NCBI GenBank assembly: GCA_024680155.1 | Contig: JAILCM010000136.1 | Span: 1-62,383 of the forward strand | Length of the DNA stretch: 62,383 bases | DNA from: Treponema sp. | GTDB lineage: Bacteria > Spirochaetota > Spirochaetia > Treponematales > Treponemataceae | Direction: 5' to 3' | Part shown: positions 7,311 to 15,073 of the stretch, piece after piece | How positions within the stretch are numbered: the stretch's first letter is position 1 | Layout of the letters: the number at the start of each line of letters is the position of its first letter | The notes under the pieces: model-generated | Databases searched by the model: none | The model's input: the letters and a program-made list of their open reading frames with translations, nothing else | What the model was told of the DNA's origin: nothing | Translations under genes and position numbers: made by a program

Positions 7311-9446
7311 ATGCGGTTTGGATTAAAGTTCAAAATAATTATTTTTGTTGTTATTTTGATAAACCTTGCAGTTATTGCAATTGGTCTTTTTGCACGTGCT
7401 GAATTGTCAAAGTCAATTTCAAGAGATACTCAGCAGATTATGGAATTGAATGCACAAAAATCAGCACAAATTTTGAAGGATGTTAATAAAAAGGAATTCT
7501 ATCTTCTGGAATCTATTGCAAATCTTCCTTTTATTCGTGATGAAACAGTTTCTTTGGAAGATAAAGTTGCACAATTAGCAGCTGTTGCTCTTGCAGATCC
7601 TGTTCATTTTGAAAATCTTGCTTTTTATAATGAAGAAGGTATTTGTATTCGCCCGGATGGTGTTTATGTTGATGTTCATGATGTTGATTTCTTTATTCAG
7701 ACAATTTCCGGCAAACGCTTTATTATAGATCCTCTTCCAAAGAGTTATATGATTGAAGGTGCTTCTGATGACACGATTATGTTCTATTGTATTCCTGTTT
7801 ACGGTCAAAGAACAAACAAACCAATCGGTATTTTGTCATCAATGGTAAATGGTGCAGATGTTTATAACCTTTCAGAATCAATTCTTATTGGTAAGAACTC
7901 TCATCCATTAATCATTTCTACTGGTTCTGCAATGCCAATTGGTCCTACAACTTATGATGGAATGACAGCCGAAGATATTGATGCAATGCAGGCAAATGGT
8001 GGAAAAGCTGCAGAAAACGATGGTCCAAAAAATCCTTGGGATGTGATGATGGATTCTGTTATTGCAGGAAACACTGGTTATGAAGTTCTTGTTGAACCTT
8101 TCTCAAACGAAAAGAAAGTTGTTGCTTATATGCCTGTTGGGGACGAAAGTGGCTGGGCTGTTGTTTGTGCAGTTCCGTATAATGAATATTATGACAGTCT
8201 TAATAGGGTTACAAACGTAATTATTATTTCAATTATTGTTGCTGCTATTATTGTAATATTTGCAACATTCATTCTTGTTTCGGCTCTTATTAAACCGTTA
8301 AGTTTTGTAAAAACAACAATTGATGATATTTCTTCAGGTGATGCAGATCTTACAAAGCGAATTGACATAAAATTAAACGATGAAATTGGTGATGTTGTTG
8401 TTGGATTTAATAAGTTTACCGAAAAACTCCAGACAATTATTGCTCAGGTAAAAACTTCCCGCGATACTCTTGGAAATGCAGGTTTAGCACTTGATTCTTC
8501 TACTCAAAATACTGCAGGTTCAATTGATGAAATTCTTACAAGTATTGATTCAGTTCACACTCAGATTAATAATCAGTCTAAATCGGTTCAGCAGACTGCT
8601 GGTGCTGTAAACGAAATTGCAAGCAATATTGAATCTTTGGGAACAATGATTGAACGTCAGTCTTCTCAAGTTTCTGATGCTTCTGCCGCAATTGAACAGA
8701 TGATTGGAAATATTAAATCTGTAAACGTTTCTATGGAAAAAATGTCTGACTCTTTTGATGGACTTGCAAATTCAGCACAGTCTGGTATTCAAATGCAGTT
8801 GAACGTAAATACAATTATCGAAGACATTAAAAACCAGAGTGAAACCTTGCAGGATGCAAATACTGCGATTGCGGCTATTGCAGAACAGACAAATCTTCTT
8901 GCAATGAATGCGGCAATTGAAGCGGCTCATGCGGGCGAAGCTGGAAAAGGATTCTCAGTTGTTGCTGATGAAATTCGTAAACTTTCAGAAACTTCATCTT
9001 CTCAGTCTAAGACAATTGGAAATCAGTTGAATAATATTAAGGCTTCAATTGACAGTGTTGTTTCGGCTTCGGAAGAATCTAACAGGGCATTCCAGTCTGT
9101 ATCAAATAAAATTACAGATACAGAACAACTTGTTCGCCAGATTCAGGCTGCAATGGAAGAACAGAATACTGGTTCTATGCAGATTTCAAATGCGCTCCAT
9201 TCTATGAACGATTCTACAATTGAAGTAAAAACTGCCAGTGTAGAAATGTCTCAGGGAAACAAGGCAATTTTGGAAGAAGTTCGCAATCTTCAGAATGCAA
9301 CTGGCATTATGCAGACTAGTGTAGAAGAAATGACTACTGGTGCCCGCAAAATTAAGGAAACTGGTATTGCCTTGCGTGATATTTCTGAACGAATGAAGCA
9401 GTCAATTGATGAAATTGGTGGCCAGATTGATAAATTCAAAGTTTAA
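7311..9446 (+). CDS. Methyl-accepting chemotaxis protein with dCache sensor
   Basis: 711 residues. A membrane helix near residues 7-27 and another near 300-322 flank a periplasmic dCache-type sensor. A HAMP domain follows (IKPLSFVKTTIDDI to about 380), then a long coiled-coil signalling domain. The conserved hairpin tip, EQTNLLAMNAAIEAAHAGEAGKGF (quoted in part), is intact near residues 530-550 and contacts CheA and CheW. The ligand is unknown; dCache domains often bind amino acids or organic acids. AGGAGG precedes the ATG. It is monocistronic and closed by a strong terminator. It would feed the chemotaxis operon at 29 kb. Confidence 0.93.
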   Translation: MRFGLKFKIIIFVVILINLAVIAIGLFARAELSKSISRDTQQIMELNAQKSAQILKDVNKKEFYLLESIANLPFIRDETVSLEDKVAQLAAVALADPVHFENLAFYNEEGICIRPDGVYVDVHDVDFFIQTISGKRFIIDPLPKSYMIEGASDDTIMFYCIPVYGQRTNKPIGILSSMVNGADVYNLSESILIGKNSHPLIISTGSAMPIGPTTYDGMTAEDIDAMQANGGKAAENDGPKNPWDVMMDSVIAGNTGYEVLVEPFSNEKKVVAYMPVGDESGWAVVCAVPYNEYYDSLNRVTNVIIISIIVAAIIVIFATFILVSALIKPLSFVKTTIDDISSGDADLTKRIDIKLNDEIGDVVVGFNKFTEKLQTIIAQVKTSRDTLGNAGLALDSSTQNTAGSIDEILTSIDSVHTQINNQSKSVQQTAGAVNEIASNIESLGTMIERQSSQVSDASAAIEQMIGNIKSVNVSMEKMSDSFDGLANSAQSGIQMQLNVNTIIEDIKNQSETLQDANTAIAAIAEQTNLLAMNAAIEAAHAGEAGKGFSVVADEIRKLSETSSSQSKTIGNQLNNIKASIDSVVSASEESNRAFQSVSNKITDTEQLVRQIQAAMEEQNTGSMQISNALHSMNDSTIEVKTASVEMSQGNKAILEEVRNLQNATGIMQTSVEEMTTGARKIKETGIALRDISERMKQSIDEIGGQIDKFKV

Positions 9447-9487
9447 GGTGGAAAAAATCTATCTGTTAAATTTTTACGCTTAAACAA

Positions 9488-9540
9488 AAAAGACTGTTCT
9501 TTAAGTTATAAACTTTACAAAGGACAGTCTTTCTTTTTTT
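9488..9540 (+). terminator. Rho-independent terminator after the chemoreceptor
   Basis: AAAGACTGTTCTTT pairs with AAAGGACAGTCTTT (one G-U pair) across a short loop and is followed by a T-rich tail. It lies about 40 bp past the stop codon. Confidence 0.85.
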
Positions 9541-9605
9541 AATGACTATATATTTTGTCGCAGTTATTCGCTTGATTAAAAACGGGGCTGCGATTCTTTT
9601 GCCGA

Positions 9606-10802
9606 CTAGAGTCTGCTTCTAATTGCTGAAATAAACTTCCAGGAATCGAGAACTTCTTTAGCAGCTGGTTCTGCAATGCGTGCAATGTCTCCGGTCATGT
9701 AACCTTCTTCAATTGTCTGCAAAGTTGCTTTTTCAAGACGTTTTGCAAAATCAACCAAGTCTGGGGTTCCGTCGAGTTCGCCGCGTTTTGCAAGAGCTCC
9801 TGTCCATGCAAAAATTGTTGCAACTGGGTTTGTAGAAGTTTTTTCGCCTTTGAGGTAGCGGTAGTAGTGCTTTTGAACTGTTCCGTGGCTTGCTTCGTAT
9901 TCAAAGTTTCCGTCTGGGCTTACCAAAACAGAAGTCATCATTGCAAGGCTTCCACATGCAGAAGCAATCATATCACTCATAACGTCGCCGTCGTAGTTTT
10001 TTGTTGCCCACATGAATCCGCCTTCAGAACGCATAACACGAGCAACAGCGTCATCAATCAAAGTGTAGAAATATTCAATTCCTGCGGCTTCAAATTTTGC
10101 TTTGTATTCTTCTTCAAAAACGCGCTGGAAAATTGCTTTAAAGTTTCCGTCGTAAGTTTTTGAAATCGTATCTTTTGCGCCAAACCAAACGCTGATTTTG
10201 CGGTCGAGGGCGTAAGTAAAGCAGCAGCGTGCAAAGTTTTCAATTGAATTATCAAGATTGTGGATTCCCTGAATAATTCCAGGTCCTTTCATATCCATAA
10301 TTGTTTTGCGGATTTCTTTTCCGTCAACGCCTGTAAATACAAGTTCTGCTTTTCCTGCAGTTGGGCATTTAATTTCGCAGTTTTTGTAAACATCACCATA
10401 AGCGTGTCGGCCAAGAACAATCGGCTTTTTCCAGCAGCTTACAGTTCCGTGAATATTATTTACAAAGATTGGCTCGCGGAAAACAGTACCGTCAAGTTCG
10501 GCTCGAATAATTCCGTTAGGGCTAGGTGTAAGCTGTTTTAAGTGGTACTCTTCTACACGTGCCTGATTACTTGTGATTGTGGCACATTTTACACCAACGT
10601 GCAGACGTTTAATTGCGGCAGCAGCTTCGTAAGTAATTTTGTCGTCTGAATCATCGCGGCTCTTTAAGCCTAAATCATAATATTCAGTCTTTAAATCAAC
10701 ATAAGGTAAAAGGAGTTCATCCTTAATCACCTTCCATAAAACCCTTGTCATTTCATCGCCGTCAAGTTCAGCGATTGCATTTTTCATCTGAATCTTTGCC
10801 AT
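9606..10802 (-). CDS. icd: NADP-dependent isocitrate dehydrogenase, eukaryotic-like homodimeric type
   Basis: 398 residues, cytoplasmic, converting isocitrate to 2-oxoglutarate and CO2 with NADPH formation. The opening (NAIAELDGDEMTRVLWKVIK), the substrate loop (TSNQARVEEY, then SPNGIIRAELDG) and the metal-site Asp region (WATKNYDGDVMSDM) match the short homodimeric class found in eukaryotes and some bacteria rather than the E. coli Icd class. HGTVQKHY lies where cofactor specificity is set and fits NADP. No other TCA enzyme is in the window, so it probably serves 2-oxoglutarate and NADPH supply. The start has no Shine-Dalgarno and lies within a few bases of the predicted transcription start. 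Confidence 0.94.
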   Translation of the reverse strand: MAKIQMKNAIAELDGDEMTRVLWKVIKDELLLPYVDLKTEYYDLGLKSRDDSDDKITYEAAAAIKRLHVGVKCATITSNQARVEEYHLKQLTPSPNGIIRAELDGTVFREPIFVNNIHGTVSCWKKPIVLGRHAYGDVYKNCEIKCPTAGKAELVFTGVDGKEIRKTIMDMKGPGIIQGIHNLDNSIENFARCCFTYALDRKISVWFGAKDTISKTYDGNFKAIFQRVFEEEYKAKFEAAGIEYFYTLIDDAVARVMRSEGGFMWATKNYDGDVMSDMIASACGSLAMMTSVLVSPDGNFEYEASHGTVQKHYYRYLKGEKTSTNPVATIFAWTGALAKRGELDGTPDLVDFAKRLEKATLQTIEEGYMTGDIARIAEPAAKEVLDSWKFISAIRSRL

Positions 10803-10840
10803 AATGACAGTATTATATAGAAAAAAGATGTGAGTTGCAA
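10803..10840 (-). promoter_or_regulatory. icd promoter, near-leaderless
   Basis: On the minus strand TTGCAA (10835-10840), 17 bp, TATAAT (10812-10817), then nine bases to the ATG. With a normal 6-8 base gap to +1 the 5' leader is three bases or less, and no ribosome site fits. Confidence 0.65.
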
Positions 10841-10864
10841 TTATAAGGACTTTTTTAAGGACTT

Positions 10865-12913
10865 TTAGTATCCAATTCCATCGCCGTTTTTATACAAAAT
10901 TTCACTGGCATAGTCGTAGTTTGCTGTTAAGACCGGCACGTTTACAGGAAGTTTTCCACTTGGATTGTTTCCGCCAAAAATTGTATAGATGGCCGCTGGA
11001 ATGTTTGGTCCATACTGAATTATTTCATTAGAAAAATCACCGGGAAGCTCTTCCATCACACGCGCATTGTAACAGGCAATAATTGAATCAGCTTTTGTAA
11101 AACGAGCCGCATCATAAGGAAGCTGAGCACTTAAAAGAATGAACTTTTTACCTGCCTTATGAGCTTCTTTTAAAAGTTTGTCTAAAAATCCGCTGTATTG
11201 TCCGTCTTTTTTTGCAGGATTCATGTCTTCAAGACCGTATGTTGCCATTACCGCAATAATATAATCGTAGGCGGCTGAATATTTTTGTGCATTTTCTGCG
11301 TTTGGATTTTCTATATAAACGACATCAATTTTTGACTCTTCCGGAATTATTTTGTCTGTTTTTAATTTTTGAACCGCGTAATTAACGGAATTAACGTGTC
11401 CTTTGTAAGCAACCGTAATCAGAACTTTTGTTGCATTTTTGGAGTCCTGGCGGGGAGATGCGGGATTTTTGGTGTTTGGATTTTCTTCTTTAGTTGGAAC
11501 AAATCTTATAGGAAGCGTTTTTTCATCATTTTTTAGCAAAGTAATTGTTTTTAGTGTAATTTCCCATTCTTTCTGGTGATGTTCTTTTGTTCCGATAAGT
11601 CTTTCGTCTGTTTTAGGCTGGGCGAGGTAAGCGTTTTTTGTATTTTCACCGTTTACGTTCTCATTTTCTTCATCTTTATTTGTGAAAAGTCCGTATTTAT
11701 ATTTTAAACTAAGAATTCTTTTTACACTTTCATCAATCTTTTCTATAGGAATTATTCCGTCATTTACCATTTGTGCAATTCCAGAAATAAAACTTTCAAA
11801 ATCATCTAATTTTTGAGGTGTACTCAAATCAAGAGGCATAAGAAAAATATCTACACCAGCGTTAATTGCAAGTTTTGCACAATCCATTCTGTCAAAATGT
11901 TTGGCAATTGCATCCATCACCATTGAATCACTGATTATAAGCCCCTGATAATTCAGCTCGTTTCGTAAAAAGTCTGTAAGAAAAGTTTTGGAAAAAGTTG
12001 CAGGAAGCGTTATTTCTTCATGATTCAGTTTTGAAATGTAAGTTTCTTTTTCAATCTTTGGAAAACGGATGTGCGCGGTCATGAGCATATCAGTTTGAGT
12101 TAAAATGTTTTTATAAGGAAGGAGCTCAAGTTTTTTAATTTCTTCCATAGATTTGTAAATGCTCGGAAGTCCAGTGTGGCTGTCGGTAGAAGTGTCGCCG
12201 TGTCCAGGAAAATGTTTTACAGCTGTAATTATATTCTGATTATGAAAACCTTCAATTGCGGCCTGTCCAAGTTTAGAAACAAGTTCGGGATTATCAGAAA
12301 AAGAGCGGTTTCCAATTACAGGATTTGCGGGATTATTATTTATATCCATTACAGGGGCAAAGTTTACGTTTATTCCAAGCGAGCTAAGTTCCTGCCCAAT
12401 TAATTTTGCCGATTGCCTTGAAAGTTCCGGATTTTGGGCTGCTCCAAGTGCCATATTTCCACACATCATTGTGCCGGTTTTTAGTCTGGTTACGCGTCCG
12501 CCTTCCTGATCAATTGCAATGAACAGTTTTGAAATTGCTCCGCCTTCTGTATTTGCTTTTTGCATTGAATCTATTAATTCTTTTGTTGTTTTTTCATCAG
12601 GAGTGTTTTCTGTAAAAAGGATAATTCCGCCTAAATGATATTTTTCTATTGTAGATTTGATTTCTTCCGGTAGTTTTGTAAGTGCATGAGTTTTTTCAGG
12701 TGAATTGCCCCATTTCCTAAAGGTCGGCATCATCATCTGGGCAATTTTTTCTTCAAGCGTCATATTTAAAATTGCATCGTCTATAATATTTTCTGTTGGT
12801 GCAGGTTCAGTCGGTTCTGGTGTTTTTAAAGTTTTACAACCAGTGAAAAAGGCTGTAACAAAAATTACAAAAAATAAATTAAAATTTTTAAGACTGAATG
12901 ACGATTTTTTCAT
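10865..12913 (-). CDS. NagZ-like family 3 glycoside hydrolase lipoprotein
   Basis: 682 residues with a lipoprotein signal (FFVIFVTAFFTGC; the lipid-modified Cys is about residue 26), so membrane-anchored and facing the periplasm or surface. The (beta/alpha)8 domain carries KHFPGHGDTSTDSH, the NagZ-subfamily loop whose Asp-His pair acts as acid/base in beta-N-acetylglucosaminidases, and ISDSMVMDAI with the nucleophile Asp. A second alpha/beta domain fills the C-terminal ~230 residues. Likely roles are trimming amino-sugar glycans or peptidoglycan fragments outside the cytoplasm. No Shine-Dalgarno is visible, and TATATT sits six bases before the ATG. Confidence 0.86.
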   Translation of the reverse strand: MKKSSFSLKNFNLFFVIFVTAFFTGCKTLKTPEPTEPAPTENIIDDAILNMTLEEKIAQMMMPTFRKWGNSPEKTHALTKLPEEIKSTIEKYHLGGIILFTENTPDEKTTKELIDSMQKANTEGGAISKLFIAIDQEGGRVTRLKTGTMMCGNMALGAAQNPELSRQSAKLIGQELSSLGINVNFAPVMDINNNPANPVIGNRSFSDNPELVSKLGQAAIEGFHNQNIITAVKHFPGHGDTSTDSHTGLPSIYKSMEEIKKLELLPYKNILTQTDMLMTAHIRFPKIEKETYISKLNHEEITLPATFSKTFLTDFLRNELNYQGLIISDSMVMDAIAKHFDRMDCAKLAINAGVDIFLMPLDLSTPQKLDDFESFISGIAQMVNDGIIPIEKIDESVKRILSLKYKYGLFTNKDEENENVNGENTKNAYLAQPKTDERLIGTKEHHQKEWEITLKTITLLKNDEKTLPIRFVPTKEENPNTKNPASPRQDSKNATKVLITVAYKGHVNSVNYAVQKLKTDKIIPEESKIDVVYIENPNAENAQKYSAAYDYIIAVMATYGLEDMNPAKKDGQYSGFLDKLLKEAHKAGKKFILLSAQLPYDAARFTKADSIIACYNARVMEELPGDFSNEIIQYGPNIPAAIYTIFGGNNPSGKLPVNVPVLTANYDYASEILYKNGDGIGY

Positions 12914-13011
12914 ATTTTAAATATACATGAACTTTGCCAAAAAATCATCCTAATATGTAATCCTTTTTTACCAAAATTATCCTTTTTACAGTTTGCTCCT
13001 TTGATGTGTTT

Positions 13012-13587
13012 TTAATTAGTATTCATTTTTTTTAATTTTAGTTCGCTTTTTATTCCATTCAGTTCAATCTTATTTTCTGAGTTTGGATTTGAAAAATCTT
13101 CTACCATCGCGCCGTTTTCTTCAAACAAAATGGCAGTTCCAATTCCTTTGCAAACTTTCTTAAAATCCTGTGTCGCATTTATAACCAGCTGTGAAGTTGC
13201 ATTCAACTGATTAATTTCGATATTTCCCTTAAATGAAATTACCTGAATGTTCATATCAAGATTGCAGTTTATTTCCAGCGTTCCATCAAATCCATCTACA
13301 ACAACTTCATCGGTTCGGCCTTCAAATTCCAGATTAGGGCAGGTAAGATTTGTGGTAATCAATTTTTTACATAATGAAGACAATTCTGCATTTTTTATGT
13401 ACTTATTTGGAAGAATTACTTCTATATATAGTGCATCTTTTGCAGTTGTTTCGGCTACATTTTTTGCGCGGTTTACGTTAATATCAATCCGGCCTTTTAT
13501 GTCATCAATTTTTGTTTTAAAATCCTGCTGAATTGTGCTAAGACTATCAGAAGACAAAATGATTTTGATTTTTTCTCCAAATGTCAT
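13012..13587 (-). CDS. Hypothetical protein, beta-strand-rich, DUF4097-like
   Basis: 191 residues, not confidently recognised. No signal peptide or membrane segment. Residues 1-45 are helical and charged. From about 65 onward there are short alternating hydrophobic strands (LEFEGRTDEVVVDGFDGTLEI, quoted in part) as in DUF4097-type beta-solenoid proteins. CTGGAGGAC precedes the ATG, so it is probably translated. It is monocistronic, between the GH3 gene and divergent pflA. Confidence 0.7.
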   Translation of the reverse strand: MTFGEKIKIILSSDSLSTIQQDFKTKIDDIKGRIDINVNRAKNVAETTAKDALYIEVILPNKYIKNAELSSLCKKLITTNLTCPNLEFEGRTDEVVVDGFDGTLEINCNLDMNIQVISFKGNIEINQLNATSQLVINATQDFKKVCKGIGTAILFEENGAMVEDFSNPNSENKIELNGIKSELKLKKMNTN

Positions 13588-13783
13588 GTTGTCCTCCAGT
13601 AGTTAGTTTGTGATTATATTTTACACCAATTTACCTGTTTTGATAGAAATTACAGCTTATATTTTACAATATTTCTGCTACTTATCGTGGCATACTTAAA
13701 TTGTTGTATAATATGAGTTCAATGTGTTTCAATATCTATTTTTTTCTTCTATTATTTTGTATAATTTTTGTGTGAGGTTTAAT

Positions 13784-14557
13784 ATGGAAGGATATATTCA
13801 TCAACTTGAAAGTTTTGGTTGTGCGGACGGACCTGGAAGCCGCTTTATTATCTTTTTTTCGGGATGCCCTTTGCGCTGTCTTTACTGTCATAACCCTGAT
13901 ACCTGGAAAATGACTGATGGAAAACTTTATTCTGTAGAAGAACTTGTAAACGAAGCTATGTCTTGCAAGGAATATTGGGGTAGAAAGGGTGGTGTTACTG
14001 TAAGTGGCGGTGAACCTCTGTTCCAGATTGATTTTTTAATTGAGCTTTTTACTCGTTTTAAGGAATTGGGCGTTAATACTTGTATAGATACTGCTGGTGC
14101 TCCGTTCCGTGATGGTGAAGCTGCTGATGCAACCGAAGAAGATAAAGCCTGGTTTGCAAAATTTGAGCGTCTTATGCAGGTTACAGATATTCTTTTAATG
14201 GATATTAAGCACATCAACGAAGAAGAACATATAAAACTTACCGGACTTACAGGAAAAAATATCCGAAAAATGTTCGCTTATCTTGATAAAATTCAAAAGC
14301 CAATCTGGATTCGTCACGTTCTTGTTCCTGGAATTACCGATAACGATGAATATTTGACTCAAACCCGCGATTTTATTCGAACTTTACACAATGTTGAACG
14401 CGTAGAAATTTTGCCGTACCATGGACTTGGCGCAATGAAGTACAAAGATTTGGGAATTGACTATCCTTTAAAAGATTTGGAAAGCCCGACTTTGGAACAG
14501 GTGGCGAACGCAAAAAAAATTCTTGAATGTGACAAATATACAAAATGGCAGGACTAG
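13784..14557 (+). CDS. pflA: Pyruvate formate-lyase activating enzyme
   Basis: 257 residues, a radical SAM enzyme that installs the glycyl radical on pyruvate formate-lyase during anaerobic sugar fermentation. SGCPLRCLYCHNPDTW holds the CxxxCxxC cluster motif near residues 30-37, preceded by the family-typical DGPGSRFIIF. GGEPLFQ is the SAM-binding GGE motif. The track start at 13724 lies upstream of a TATAAT (13760-13765) and has no ribosome site. The ATG at 13784 follows GTGAGG, so it is preferred. pflB is not in the window. The next gene starts 15 bp after the stop and is probably cotranscribed. Confidence 0.92.
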   Translation: MEGYIHQLESFGCADGPGSRFIIFFSGCPLRCLYCHNPDTWKMTDGKLYSVEELVNEAMSCKEYWGRKGGVTVSGGEPLFQIDFLIELFTRFKELGVNTCIDTAGAPFRDGEAADATEEDKAWFAKFERLMQVTDILLMDIKHINEEEHIKLTGLTGKNIRKMFAYLDKIQKPIWIRHVLVPGITDNDEYLTQTRDFIRTLHNVERVEILPYHGLGAMKYKDLGIDYPLKDLESPTLEQVANAKKILECDKYTKWQD

Positions 14558-14572
14558 CCGCAGGAGAAAAAA

Positions 14573-14977
14573 ATGAGTAAGTATTTAGAAAGAGCAAAAG
14601 AAATCCGTGCAATCGAAATAACTCATCACAATTGTACACAGTCGGTTTTAATGTCGTTTACACAAAGTTTGAATCTGGATGACGAAACTGCTTACAAAAT
14701 TGCAGTTGCTTTCGGCGGTGGAATGAAAACAGGCTCGGTTTGTGGTGTAATCACAGGTGCTCTTATGGTGCTTGGACTTTTTGGAGTTGATGAACCTTCC
14801 GATACTCAGAAGGTTTTTAAATTTTTTCAAGCCCGACATTCAGATATGATAAATTGTAATGATTTGCTTCGTGCAAATTCTGCGGCAGGAGGACAGCGTA
14901 AAACACATTGTGATTCTCTTGTTTTTGAAATGGTTGAATATCTGGAAAAGGTGCTTAAAGAAAAAGGAAAAATATAA
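14573..14977 (+). CDS. C_GCAxxG_C_C family putative redox-active protein
   Basis: 134 residues, cytoplasmic. HHNCTQSVLMSF, FGGGMKTGSVCGVITGAL and a late HCDSLV give the Cys spacing of this family, which often accompanies anaerobic redox enzymes; its biochemical role is not established. One Cys of the middle motif (GGC in many members) is Met here (GGGM). AGGAG precedes the ATG. It sits 15 bp after pflA, so the two likely form an operon, which hints at a redox role in anaerobic metabolism. Confidence 0.82.
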   Translation: MSKYLERAKEIRAIEITHHNCTQSVLMSFTQSLNLDDETAYKIAVAFGGGMKTGSVCGVITGALMVLGLFGVDEPSDTQKVFKFFQARHSDMINCNDLLRANSAAGGQRKTHCDSLVFEMVEYLEKVLKEKGKI

Positions 14978-14990
14978 TTTTTTAATTCTA

Positions 14991-15020
14991 ACTACCTTTT
15001 TGGGTAGTGTTTTTCTTTTT
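14991..15020 (+). terminator. Terminator of the pflA operon
   Basis: ACTACC and GGTAGT form a short stem around a T-rich loop, followed by GTGTTTTTCTTTTT. It sits 13 bp past the stop. The stem is only six pairs, so it is of moderate strength. Confidence 0.7.
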
Positions 15021-15073
15021 GCTAATCATTAAAATATTTCTATAAAATCTAAAATGTTCTATTGGAGGAAAAA

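Noticed and set aside
9541-9605. Terminator for icd on the minus strand
   Set aside because: CGCAG and CTGCG arms exist but are far apart and no T-tract follows.
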